NCBI GenBank assembly: GCA_016718845.1
Contig: JADKCK010000007.1
Location: 1 to 64,000 of the forward strand
Length of the DNA stretch: 64,000 nt
Origin: Sphingobacteriales bacterium
GTDB lineage: Bacteria > Bacteroidota > Bacteroidia > Chitinophagales > UBA2359
Direction: 5' to 3'
Part shown: positions 8,486 through 17,083 of the stretch, in pieces
Position numbering within the stretch: position 1 is the stretch's first letter
Layout of the letters: each line of letters opens with the position of its first letter
Program-made: the position numbers and the translations under genes
The notes under the pieces: generated by a model
What the model saw: the letters and a program-made list of their open reading frames with translations, nothing else
Databases searched by the model: none
Told to the model about the DNA's origin: nothing

Positions 8486-10183
8486 TTATTGAATTATCAA
8501 TAATATATCACCTGATTTGGTTTTTGTGTTATTGCTTAAATTATTAGCAGATTTGAGTTTTTCTTCGGTGGTGTTGTATTGTTGGGCGATATTTTTTAGG
8601 GTATCGCCTGTTTTTACGGTGTGGTATTGCACTTTGGGTGGGTTGTTTTTGGCAATGGGTAGTTTGGGTTGTTGTGCAATGGTTTCGTAGACTAGTGCGT
8701 TGTTGCTATCGAGGGTAGTTCGTCTAAAAATAGCGTTTGTGCTGCTTGATGGTGCAGGGGCAGTTGTGGGTGTATTTACTAGGTTGGTATTGGGTTGTTG
8801 GCGTTCGTATTTTACTTTTGGTGGATAATTGGCTTTACCTTTCAACAAAATTTGTTCGCCTACAAGTGGCTGAGTAGTTTCGCGCATGGCGTTTCGTTTG
8901 TACAAATCTGCCAAAAGCAAGCCATATTGTTGGGCAATATCCCACATGTTTTGGTTATTTTGCACAATGTGTAATTTTTCGGTACCAATATATCTATTTT
9001 TCTTAGGTTCTAGGTAAATATTAACACCTGCCTCAATATTTGTTTGGGCATTAGTTAGGTCGTTATAAAAAAGCAAATCGTTTACCGATAATTTGTAGTG
9101 TTGGGCAACTTCGGTTGGTTTAATGGTATAATTGTATCGTACCACTTTTGTTTTATTTACCCAATCGGCTTCGTTATTGGGTATAATTTGGTTGTTTGTT
9201 GTTGTTTGGTTGTTGTTTGCGGTTGTGGTTTGTGGTTGTTGGTTTGGTGGTTCGGGGGTTGGTTGAATTGCTGGGGTTTTTGGGTTTTGTTGGTATTGCG
9301 GTTGGTTATTTAAAACAGGTATTTGGGTTTGGGTTGGCTGTTGGTTAATAGCTGCGGTTTGGTTATTGAGGTTTGGTTGGTTAGTTGCTGCTTTTAGGGT
9401 AATAGGTGTTTGGATAGTGCCTTTTATTTGGTCGGGATTTACATCAATAACAGGGCTGCCCGACAAAGAGCGCGGGGCGATTTCCATGGGTCGTTCTTCG
9501 ATGGTTTGTTGCAGTATAATATCTATGCGTTGCAGGTTGCTTAGTTGATTGGTAATACGTGGTGTGCCCAAGGTACTGGCAAAAATACCATCGTTGGCAT
9601 ATATGTAGGTATCATCAATAGGGGCAGTTTCTATTTCTTCTTGGGGATAGCTTGAGTAATCGTATTCGTATAGTTTAAAGCGCTGTATAATGGCAATTAT
9701 TTTGCTACTATAATTAGGGTCGGTGGCGTATCCTGCTTTTTTTAGCCCAATAGCCCAGCCTTTATAATCGGTTGGGGGTAGGTTAAACAAAGATTGGTAG
9801 TGTTCGCGCTCGACTAAAAAGTTGGAGTGGTCGCGGTACGAGTCGTTTGGGGTGCTGTATTTTCTAAAACATTCGTCGGGTTCGTCGTCGGTGTAGTACA
9901 TTTTAGCACCAACCCAGTTGCTTTTGCATTTTATACCAAAGTGGTTGTTTCCTTTTAAGGCTAGTTCGCTTTTACCAAAACCCGACTCGTACATGCCTTG
10001 TGCTAAGGTAATGCTGGCAGGTATGCCTGTTCGTTTCATTTCGTTGATGGCTATTGATTTGTATTTAGCTAAATAACTGTACGCTAAAAAACTGCTTGAA
10101 CTATTTTTTGTGTTATTAGCAATTACTAATAGGTTTCCAAATAAAATAAAAACTAATAGGCATATTGGCTTTGATTTAAACAT
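8486..10183 (-). CDS. GH73 N-acetylglucosaminidase with three LysM-like domains
   Basis: 565-residue secreted paralogue of its neighbours. A signal peptide (about residues 1-22) precedes a GH73 domain at roughly 38-175 with PASITLAQGMYESGFGKS and NHFGIKCKSNW. A low-complexity linker rich in Pro, Gln and Asn (about 265-340) connects it to three LysM-like modules; the first is degenerate, the second contains LHIVQNNQNMWDIAQQYG, and the last, YHTVKTGDTLKNIAQQYN, is close to consensus. The long linker suggests the catalytic domain reaches out from a LysM-anchored position in the murein. First gene of the pair with 7174-8451. Confidence 0.93.
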   Translation of the reverse strand: MFKSKPICLLVFILFGNLLVIANNTKNSSSSFLAYSYLAKYKSIAINEMKRTGIPASITLAQGMYESGFGKSELALKGNNHFGIKCKSNWVGAKMYYTDDEPDECFRKYSTPNDSYRDHSNFLVEREHYQSLFNLPPTDYKGWAIGLKKAGYATDPNYSSKIIAIIQRFKLYEYDYSSYPQEEIETAPIDDTYIYANDGIFASTLGTPRITNQLSNLQRIDIILQQTIEERPMEIAPRSLSGSPVIDVNPDQIKGTIQTPITLKAATNQPNLNNQTAAINQQPTQTQIPVLNNQPQYQQNPKTPAIQPTPEPPNQQPQTTTANNNQTTTNNQIIPNNEADWVNKTKVVRYNYTIKPTEVAQHYKLSVNDLLFYNDLTNAQTNIEAGVNIYLEPKKNRYIGTEKLHIVQNNQNMWDIAQQYGLLLADLYKRNAMRETTQPLVGEQILLKGKANYPPKVKYERQQPNTNLVNTPTTAPAPSSSTNAIFRRTTLDSNNALVYETIAQQPKLPIAKNNPPKVQYHTVKTGDTLKNIAQQYNTTEEKLKSANNLSNNTKTKSGDILLIIQ

Positions 10184-10651
10184 AAGTATAATTATTTATA
10201 TAAAACGATTGTGTTGTTTGGGGGATAATTTTACCACAATATTAGGCAACAAATAGCTATTGTGTGCTAAGTATTATGTACACCCGACTATAGTAAAAAA
10301 AAACGTGCCAAGTTTGGCAATTGTATTTAGTTAAGCCCTGTTTGGTTGCATAATAGTGACAATAGGTAGTTAAAAATCAAAAAAAATAAAAAAGAATATT
10401 ATTAGATGTTTGAAATTAGGTGAAAATATGTTTATTGGGCTATTAAATAGGTATTGAAGGTTGTTTTTTAAAAAAAACATTTAAATTTAAAATAAAAAAC
10501 TTATTTATTAAAAACCCAGTATTTAGTTTGTCAGAAATGTAAATTACTGCTTTTTGATGGGTTATTTTTTAAACAAAGCTAGCCTAGTGTTTTTTGTCTT
10601 TTTTTTTACCTTTTTTGAAACCTTTTGAAATACCGCCTAATTAAGCCTATA

Positions 10652-10774
10652 ATGGTTTGTTTTTGGATTGATACCCAAAAGCTACTTTTGAGCCGTTATA
10701 ATTATGGAATTGGGCTAAAAAAAGCTTTGGAACTTGATGATAAGACTATGCCCAAAATGATGATATTTGAGTAA
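10652..10774 (+). CDS. Possible 40-residue small protein
   Basis: ATG to TAA reads MVCFWIDTQKLL..., ending KMMIFE. It is followed 17 bp later by a strong terminator-like palindrome, which gives it the look of a short transcription unit. No recognised family, no clear ribosome binding site and no matching promoter, so this is a tentative call; it could equally be a decayed gene end. Confidence 0.25.
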   Translation: MVCFWIDTQKLLLSRYNYGIGLKKALELDDKTMPKMMIFE

Positions 10775-10790
10775 GTTGAGGCAATGCAAA

Positions 10791-10818
10791 ACGGGCAAGC
10801 CTTATAAGGCTTGCCCGT
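10791..10818. terminator. Perfect 28-bp palindrome, terminator-like
   Basis: ACGGGCAAGCCTTA is followed directly by its exact complement TAAGGCTTGCCCGT, flanked by AAA and TTT. No larger gene ends here, so it either terminates the small ORF just upstream or is the remnant of another unit. Confidence 0.6.
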
Positions 10819-11170
10819 TTGTAGTGGGTATGTTTATGGTTTAAATAGATAGAGAGGTTAATGTCCAAAGGCAATATTTTGGCTGCGCTTAATTGCTAAG
10901 GGTGGCACCAACAGAACAAACAGGTAAGCTAATTATCGCCCCAAGAAAACATTTTGCGTGTTTCGGCTACCCTTAACACTACATCGGGACAGGGGTAAAG
11001 TGTTTGTATTGGCTGTGGCATTTACCAACATTACTGGTTCTTTTACTTTTGTTGTGGAAACTGACAAATGATAGCTTTTTATATTCCTATTGAGCAAAGA
11101 TGATACAACGAAGGCAGCTGTTAAGTGGCATGTTGTATTATTTTAGTATTCACCACCCATTAAAAGTTTG

Positions 11171-11212
11171 TTACTTTTTTTCTTGACAAAAAAAGTAACC
11201 AAAAAAGTCAAG
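11171..11212. repeat. Overlapping alternative hairpins
   Basis: TTACTTTTTTT (11171-11181) pairs with AAAAAAAGTAA (11188-11198), while CTTGAC (11182-11187, the loop of the first stem) pairs with GTCAAG (11207-11212). The two stems cannot both form. The segment directly precedes the MITE-like element and may be part of it. Confidence 0.6.
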
Positions 11213-11216
11213 GCTG

Positions 11217-11386
11217 TATAGGAATTGGCTAAAATGGGCAACATTCCGCTAAAAGATATAAACTTGCACGCCAAACAGCTTGTTTATCGGTTTTATTTCT
11301 GGGTTCGGTGTGGCGTGCTTCAAACAGTATATCTTTCTTAACGCTACATTTATGCCCCAATAAATTTCTTAACGCCAATTCCTATA
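11217..11386. mobile_element. MITE-like element with 13-bp perfect inverted ends
   Basis: TATAGGAATTGGC at 11217-11229 is the exact inverse of GCCAATTCCTATA at 11374-11386. Inside, AGATATA...CTTGCACGCC is mirrored by GGCGTGCTTC...TATATCTT. The 170-bp length, nested palindromes and lack of coding sequence resemble a MITE. No clear target duplication was found. Confidence 0.55.
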
Positions 11387-11534
11387 ATGCCGGTCCCGAA
11401 GAAACCAAATACAACTAGGTGCGAAAATGCAAAATACCCAAATCATAACAAAAGTATAAGAGCCACATTACTTTGTTATGTTGGCATCAAAAAATAGACT
11501 AATAGAGTGGGTTTTGTTTTAAAATACAATTTTT

Positions 11535-12809
11535 TTATCCCTTTTTGTTATTTTTAGGTTTATTGGTTTGCAGGTAAATAAATTCGCCTGTTTGCAGCTC
11601 CGATTCGGGTTTTAGCTTATTGCGTTTGCACAAGTATTTGAGTTGTACGCCATAGAGTTGGGCAATATCGCTAATGGTTTGACTAGTTTGCACAATATGT
11701 ATTTGTTTGTCGGGTTCGGGCAGCTTTTTTTTGGGGCTTATAAAAACGGGTATGCCTGCTTTTAGGGTTGTTCCTAATGGTAGGTCGTTGTAGGCATATA
11801 CTTTATCTAGTGGTAGGTTATATTTAAAGGCAATGTACGATGGGTACAACTCGCGGTTAAAAACCAAGGCTTTGCAGTTATTAATAAGCACATTTTGTAC
11901 GCTTAACACTTCGTTTTCGGGTTGTTGGTAGGTGTTATCAACCATGGCTATTTCGGTGGGTTGTTGGCTAGGTTTTTGTTGTAGGTTGCCCGTGCTGTTG
12001 CCCATTGCATTGTTGTTTTGTGTTGGTGGCGTAAATGGTGGTGGCGTAGGTTGTGCATTGTTGTGTTTGGGCATTGCCGACATATTGCCTATGCTTGTGG
12101 CAATGCCTGGGCTAATGGTTGCTTGTGGGCTAATGTTTTGCGGCTGTGTGGCTTTTATGGCATTGCTGTATTGGCTACCATCAATAACAACCGAGTTTTG
12201 CGGCGCTGTTTTGCTTGTTTTAATGGTTACTACATACGATTTATCTTTGTATTTTTCGGCAACTAAAAACCGCTCGCTGTCAAAGCGGTCTAATTGGTAG
12301 GTGCTTATAAATCTTATCAATATTTCGGCATATTTTTGGTTAGTAGCGTAGCCCAGTTGTTGTAAGCCGTTAGCCCAACCTATATAGTCGGTTTGTTGCA
12401 ACAAAAATAGTTTGTCGTATTTGTGTGCATGATGAAACCGTAAAAACATAGAGTGGTCTATATACGAATCGTAGCTCGAGGGGTATTTTCTAAAACATTC
12501 GTTTATGGTATCGTCGTCGGTATAATAGGTATCTCCTTTCCAGTAGGTTTTACATTTAATGCCAAAATGGTTGTTTGCTTCGCGGGCTAATTTGCTATCA
12601 CCAAAATTAGTTTCGAGCAAGCCTTGTGCTAAGGTAATGCTGGCGGGTATGCCCATCAAATACATCTCTTCGACGGCAATTTGTTTGTAGGTATCTACAT
12701 AATCCTGAATTTTCCGGACTCGGTCTTGGTCTTCGGTATCAAAGGGGGCGGCACATGCCACAAAGGTAGTTGTTAGGCAAATAAGTAGATATGGTAGATA
12801 GAAACGCAT
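11535..12809 (-). CDS. GH73 N-acetylglucosaminidase with LysM-like domains
   Basis: Third paralogue, 424 residues. The N-terminus MRFYLPYLLICLTTTFVACA could be a signal peptide or a weak lipobox (FVAC). The GH73 domain is at about 36-175, with PASITLAQGLLETNFGDS and NHFGIKCKTYWKGD; the second is very close to the 8486-10183 paralogue. A Pro/Asn/Gln-rich linker (about 220-300) leads to two weak LysM-like modules; IHIVQTSQTISDIAQLYG is the better one. It is transcribed alone, after an AT-rich leader. Confidence 0.9.
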   Translation of the reverse strand: MRFYLPYLLICLTTTFVACAAPFDTEDQDRVRKIQDYVDTYKQIAVEEMYLMGIPASITLAQGLLETNFGDSKLAREANNHFGIKCKTYWKGDTYYTDDDTINECFRKYPSSYDSYIDHSMFLRFHHAHKYDKLFLLQQTDYIGWANGLQQLGYATNQKYAEILIRFISTYQLDRFDSERFLVAEKYKDKSYVVTIKTSKTAPQNSVVIDGSQYSNAIKATQPQNISPQATISPGIATSIGNMSAMPKHNNAQPTPPPFTPPTQNNNAMGNSTGNLQQKPSQQPTEIAMVDNTYQQPENEVLSVQNVLINNCKALVFNRELYPSYIAFKYNLPLDKVYAYNDLPLGTTLKAGIPVFISPKKKLPEPDKQIHIVQTSQTISDIAQLYGVQLKYLCKRNKLKPESELQTGEFIYLQTNKPKNNKKG

Positions 12810-12950
12810 GTTGATTGTTAATTATTGATTATTAATTATGAATTATGAATTATGAATTATTTTTTTATAAGAATTTGCTTTGCTAGATATTTATATTGTA
12901 ATTTTTTATTTTTATCACCCAATTTATTAAACCAAAAAAAATAAGTGTTT

Positions 12951-13586
12951 TTATTTTTTACGAGCAATAAGTATGCCATCGCGCAGGGGTAGTAGCAGGG
13001 TTTCTAGTTGTGGGTCGTTGGCTATGGCATGGTTAAATGCCATGATAGCCTCGGTGTCTTTGTCGGGTTTAGGTTCTACTACTTTGCCGCTCCATAGTAC
13101 ATTATCTGCCAATATATAACCACCTTGCCTAAGTTTTGGTAAAGCTAAGTGGTAATAGTTTAGGTAATTTTGTTTGTCGGCATCAATAAATATTAAGTCA
13201 AAAGTTTGGGGTAGTGTGGGTATAATGTCTAGGGCATTACCTACGTGCGACACAATTTTTGTGCCCAAACCTGCCTTGTCAAAATAACGGCGTTGTATGT
13301 CGTATAGCTCTTCGTTTATATCAATGGTATGTAATATGCCATTAGCTTGTAAACCTTGTGCCAAACAAATAGCCGAATAGCCCGTAAAAGTGCCTATTTC
13401 GAGGATGTGTAAGGGCTGTAATAGTTGGCTAAAAAATTGCAAAAAAGTGCCTTGCAAATGCCCCGACAACATGCGCGGTTGCATTACGCTTAGGTGTGTT
13501 TCGCGATTTAAAGCATACAAAAGCGGGCTTTCGGGTAGGGTGTGTTGGGCTGCGTATTGTTCGATGGCAAGGGGTGTTATTTCCAT
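12951..13586 (-). CDS. SAM-dependent O-methyltransferase
   Basis: 211-residue class I methyltransferase of the CCoAOMT-like O-methyltransferase family (PF01596 type), probably cytosolic. SAM-binding motif I is LEIGTFTGYSAICLA (about residues 61-75), the acidic loop is HTIDINEE, and FDLIFIDADKQNY with ADNVLWSGKV provides the divalent-metal ligands typical of the family. Bacterial members act on small phenolics or, as in TrmR/YrrM, on tRNA wobble uridine; the sequence does not decide between them. A TATATTTG box (13603-13610) lies 17 bp upstream of the ATG. Confidence 0.9.
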   Translation of the reverse strand: MEITPLAIEQYAAQHTLPESPLLYALNRETHLSVMQPRMLSGHLQGTFLQFFSQLLQPLHILEIGTFTGYSAICLAQGLQANGILHTIDINEELYDIQRRYFDKAGLGTKIVSHVGNALDIIPTLPQTFDLIFIDADKQNYLNYYHLALPKLRQGGYILADNVLWSGKVVEPKPDKDTEAIMAFNHAIANDPQLETLLLPLRDGILIARKK

Positions 13587-14247
13587 TAAAATTATTATTG
13601 TGCAAATATATAGTTTAGCACATAAAATAATAACTAGACTTATGTGCTGTTTGACGGTGCAAATATGTCACTTTTTTTACGAAAAAATATCATCAAGTGT
13701 TACCGTTTTTGTAAAAAATAATTTTTCCGAAAAACAGCAAGCTAAAATCAGTATAAAGCACAAATAAAAGCATATGTAAATTATGTAAAATTATTTATAA
13801 GCTATTTTTTTTGTACAAATTAATTCAACAATAAAAATAAAATAGATGCAATTGTACTATATAAATTTAGATAATTAGATACTCCAAATATACTCCATTT
13901 AGTTATAAAAGCACCTTATTTTGCTTACTTTAGCACAAAAAAAGCCACTTTAGATGGTAAAAACCAATTTTTTTTGCATCTTTGTTCGATTTTTTAGCGA
14001 TTATTCAAATTAGCCTGTTTATATTTGGTAGAATAAGGATTTTTTTAACTACTTTTGCAGGTTTTTACAAGCTATTGTTAACCAAAACCAAGGCGGAGGT
14101 ATAAACCTAACAATAAACTTTGCTAAAGCTACTATTTTTTTAAACGCCACAAAAATCATTTATAAAATCATAAGCATTTAATTTACACATAAAAAACAAA
14201 ATTTACTATAATTCACTAAATTGTAATCATTTTACACATAAAGAAGC
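13587..14247. other. AT-rich intergenic region with divergent promoters
   Basis: 661 bp between the methyltransferase and rny. It contains a minus-strand TATATTTG at 13603-13610 and a plus-strand TACTTTTG at 14050-14057 with TTTG at 14024-14027. An ORF over 13390-13767 is antisense to the methyltransferase and unsupported. Nothing else was recognised. Confidence 0.6.
14024..14057 (+). promoter_or_regulatory. Candidate promoter of rny
   Basis: TTTG (14024-14027), a 22-bp spacer and TACTTTTG (14050-14057) approximate the Bacteroidota -33/-7 promoter. It would give a leader of about 185 nt before the rny ATG, long enough for leader regulation. Confidence 0.45.
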
Positions 14248-15936
14248 ATGGAAATAATCATAATTGCAGTATTAGCATTAATAGCTACTGCTATTGGCTT
14301 CTATATTGGTAAGACATTAGCCGACAAAGCATCGGCTGCAAACATACAGGCTGCACAGGCAGAGGCAAAAAAAATAGTATCGCTTGCCTACGAAGAAGGC
14401 GAAACTAAACGCAAAGAACAAGTACTGGAAGGACGCGAAGAATCTTTTCGCATCAAATCGGAAACTGAAAAACTAAAAGCCGAAGCCGACAAATATGTCT
14501 TACAAAAACAAAAGAAGCTAGAAGATGCAGAACGACAGTTTAGCCAAAAAGAAAACACCCTTAATCAAAAAATAGCTGGTCATAAGGCTAAAGAAGACGA
14601 AGTGGTGAAAGCAAAAGAAAATTTGGATAAACAACTGAAAACCGCAACCGAAAAAAGCGAAGCACTCGACAAACAAAAAACCGATTTAGAAAAAGAAAAA
14701 GAAAAAATTGGGTTAAAAATTGCCGAAGCCGAGAAAATTAAGGAAGCCACCGAAAAATTACGCGAAGCTACCGAAGTTGACTACATGAAACAGCTCGAAA
14801 AAGCTGCCTCGTTAACCGCCGAAGAAGCTAAACAACAGTTGATAAATGCCATGATTGCTCGTGCCGAATCGGAGGCTATGAGCTATATCAAAGACATTAT
14901 CGAAGAAGCGAAGATGAAAGCCAACAAAGAGGCTAAAAAAATCATCATCCAAACCATTCAACGTACCGCCGCCGAGCATACCATCGAAAACACCGTATCG
15001 GTGTTTCATTTGGACACCGACGACATAAAAGGACAAATTATTGGTCGCGAAGGGCGCAATATACGTGCCTTAGAAGCCGCCACAGGTGTCGAAATTATTG
15101 TTGATGATACACCCGAAGCTATCGTTATATCGGGCTACGACCCCGTAAGACGCGAAGTTGCCCGCCTATCGCTGCAACGATTAGTTACCGACGGACGCAT
15201 ACACCCCGCACGTATCGAAGAGGTTGTTGCTAAAACACAAAAACAAATAGAGCAACAAATTATCGAAATTGGCGAGCGTACCGTTATAGACCTCAACATT
15301 CATGGCTTACCACCCGAGCTAATACGCTGTGTCGGTCGAATGCGTTTCCGCTCATCGTATGGGCAAAACCTACTCCAGCACTCTATCGAAACTGCCAAAC
15401 TTTGCTCTATTATGGCTGCCGAGTTAGGGCTTGGTCAAAGCAACATTAAACTAGCTAAACGAGCAGGTTTATTGCACGATATTGGTAAAGTACCCGACGA
15501 AGAAACCGAACTGTCGCACGCATTGCTGGGCATGAAATGGGCAGAAAAATTCAAAGAACACCCCGCCATTGTAAACGCCATTGGTGCCCACCACGACGAA
15601 ATTGAGATGAGCTACATCATATCGCCCATCATACAAGCCTGCGACGCTATATCGGGCGCCCGCCCCGGAGCCCGACGCGAAATTATCGAAACTTACCTAA
15701 AACGCATCACCGAGCTAGAAACACTTGCCCAAAGCTACGAAGGTGTAGATAAAGCTTATGCCATACAAGCCGGACGCGAACTGCGCGTAATTGTAGAAAG
15801 CGATAAAGTACCCGACGAACAAGCCGAAGAACTATCGTTTAAAATTGCCCAAAAAATACAAAACGAAATGCAGTATCCCGGGCAAATAAAAGTAACCGTT
15901 ATCCGCGAAAAACGAGCCATCTCGTATGCCCGATAA
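14248..15936 (+). CDS. rny: Ribonuclease Y
   Basis: Membrane-anchored endoribonuclease starting mRNA decay. An N-terminal membrane helix (about residues 3-22, IIIIAVLALIATAIGFYIG) is followed by a long charged coiled coil to about 200. The KH domain has IIGREGRNIRALEAATGVE near residue 263, and the HD phosphohydrolase domain has LLHDIGKVPDEE near 408 with GAHHDEIE further on. At 562 residues it is longer than the usual ~520, mostly in the coiled coil. Monocistronic: promoter-like box far upstream and a strong terminator downstream. Confidence 0.97.
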   Translation: MEIIIIAVLALIATAIGFYIGKTLADKASAANIQAAQAEAKKIVSLAYEEGETKRKEQVLEGREESFRIKSETEKLKAEADKYVLQKQKKLEDAERQFSQKENTLNQKIAGHKAKEDEVVKAKENLDKQLKTATEKSEALDKQKTDLEKEKEKIGLKIAEAEKIKEATEKLREATEVDYMKQLEKAASLTAEEAKQQLINAMIARAESEAMSYIKDIIEEAKMKANKEAKKIIIQTIQRTAAEHTIENTVSVFHLDTDDIKGQIIGREGRNIRALEAATGVEIIVDDTPEAIVISGYDPVRREVARLSLQRLVTDGRIHPARIEEVVAKTQKQIEQQIIEIGERTVIDLNIHGLPPELIRCVGRMRFRSSYGQNLLQHSIETAKLCSIMAAELGLGQSNIKLAKRAGLLHDIGKVPDEETELSHALLGMKWAEKFKEHPAIVNAIGAHHDEIEMSYIISPIIQACDAISGARPGARREIIETYLKRITELETLAQSYEGVDKAYAIQAGRELRVIVESDKVPDEQAEELSFKIAQKIQNEMQYPGQIKVTVIREKRAISYAR

Positions 15937-15965
15937 TCGAAACAACAACCACCCAACCCAATAAT

Positions 15966-16002
15966 AAAAGCGGTAAAACCCTAAAAAAGTTTTACCGCTT
16001 TT
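15966..16002 (+). terminator. rny terminator
   Basis: AAAAGCGGTAAAAC pairs exactly with GTTTTACCGCTTTT around a 9-nt loop, 29 bp after the rny stop codon. Confidence 0.9.
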
Positions 16003-16300
16003 TATTATAATCAAAACTTACCTAAAACTACCATTAGCCTATCAGCCCATCAAGTAGCCAAACTTTTATACCAAAGCACGCGCTTGCCCCGCTTGACGCG
16101 GAAAATGTCTTTTTTGGGGGTGATGCTTGGCTTGCCCTATTTGCACAGCCGCTGCCACCCCCAAAGCACTGTAGGCGCAGCCATACATCAAACCCTTTTT
16201 AAGGTACGTATCAAAACCATTCCCAAATAATATCTTTGTACCTATTAATAATCAATAATTAATAATCAATAATTAATAATTAATAATCAATAATTATTGC
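16003..16300. other. Intergenic stretch with dispersed repeat and AATAAT microsatellite
   Basis: Contains dispersed repeat copy B (16087-16170) and, at about 16244-16293, iterations of TTAATAATCAATAA just downstream of recR. No gene seen. Confidence 0.7.
16087..16170 (+). repeat. Two-hairpin dispersed repeat, copy B (subtype 1)
   Basis: Starts CCCCGCTTGACGCGG, then a T-run and GGGGGTGATGCTTGG, middle CTTGCCCTATTTGCAC, and ends CCACCCCCAAAGCACTG. Middle segment shared with the copies at 21054, 23675 and 34353. Confidence 0.9.
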
Positions 16301-16930
16301 CTATCTCCCAACCATATAGTTTTCGTAGGGCATACGGGTGGCAATAGAGCGGGCAAGTGTTAGCTCGTCTACATACTCAAGCTCGTTGCCAAAAGCCACA
16401 CCACGTGCAATGCTAGTAATTTTTATTTTGGCTTGTGGCATTTGGTGTATTTTGTTCGATAAGTAAAAAATAGTTGTGTCGCCCTCCATGGTGGGGCTAA
16501 TTGCCATAATAACCTCGGTTATAGTACCCGATTTAAGCCTTGTCAATAAACTCTCGATGTTTAGTTGTTCGGGACCAACGCCATCTATTGGCGAAATTAC
16601 CCCGCCCAAAACATGAAACAAGCCGTGGTATTGTTGCGTATTTTCGATAGCCATTACCTCGCGCAAACTCTCAACGATGCACAACACCGAGTGGTCGCGC
16701 AGCGGGTTGCTACATATCGAGCAAATATCGTGGTCGGATATATTGTGGCATGTTTGACAAAATTTTATGTCGGTACGCATCTTGGCTACCGTGTCCGAAA
16801 ACTTTTGGGTTTCATCAACTGGCTTATTAAGCAGGTGTAGCACCAAACGCAAAGCCGTTTTTTTGCCAATGCCGGGTAGTTTGGTAAATTCGCCAACGGC
16901 ATCTTCCACTAACTTAGACGGGAAATTCAT
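16301..16930 (-). CDS. recR: Recombination mediator RecR
   Basis: 209 residues, full length for RecR, which with RecO (and RecF) loads RecA on gapped DNA. The helix-hairpin-helix LPGIGKKTALRLVLHLL is at about 18-34, a four-Cys zinc site CQTCHNISDHDICSIC at about 57-72, and a Toprim domain with LCIVESLREVMAIE follows. The C-terminus ARGVAFGNELEYVDELTL is typical. The ATG at 16930 fits family length. Transcribed toward the AT-rich microsatellite. Confidence 0.97.
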   Translation of the reverse strand: MNFPSKLVEDAVGEFTKLPGIGKKTALRLVLHLLNKPVDETQKFSDTVAKMRTDIKFCQTCHNISDHDICSICSNPLRDHSVLCIVESLREVMAIENTQQYHGLFHVLGGVISPIDGVGPEQLNIESLLTRLKSGTITEVIMAISPTMEGDTTIFYLSNKIHQMPQAKIKITSIARGVAFGNELEYVDELTLARSIATRMPYENYMVGR

Positions 16931-17010
16931 GGTGTGCTAATTGATTAATAATTGGCAATAAACAATTGCCAATTATCAGTTGTAAGTTGTAAAATTTTGT
17001 TTAATTTAAA

Positions 17011-17051
17011 TAGCGCAAAGCCGACAATTTATTGCTGCCAACTTTGCGCTA
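17011..17051 (-). terminator. Terminator-like hairpin after the PpiC gene
   Basis: TAGCGCAAAG (17011-17020) pairs with CTTTGCGCTA (17042-17051), with some further pairing inside the loop. It lies 33 bp past the stop of the parvulin gene. A second stem, ATAATTGGCAA/TTGCCAATTAT, lies at 16948-16976. Confidence 0.65.
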
Positions 17052-17083
17052 CTTATCTAATTTTTTGCACAAAAGCGGGTAGT

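Larger units (their letters stand above)
10184..11534. other. 1.35-kb intergenic gap with a small ORF, a palindrome and a MITE-like element
   Basis: Very AT-rich up to about 10620, where the promoter of the GH73 gene at 10183 should lie. After that come a possible 40-residue ORF (10652-10774), a perfect 28-bp palindrome (10791-10818), featureless sequence to 11160, then overlapping hairpins and an element with 13-bp inverted ends (11217-11386). No larger ORF has family support. Confidence 0.7.
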
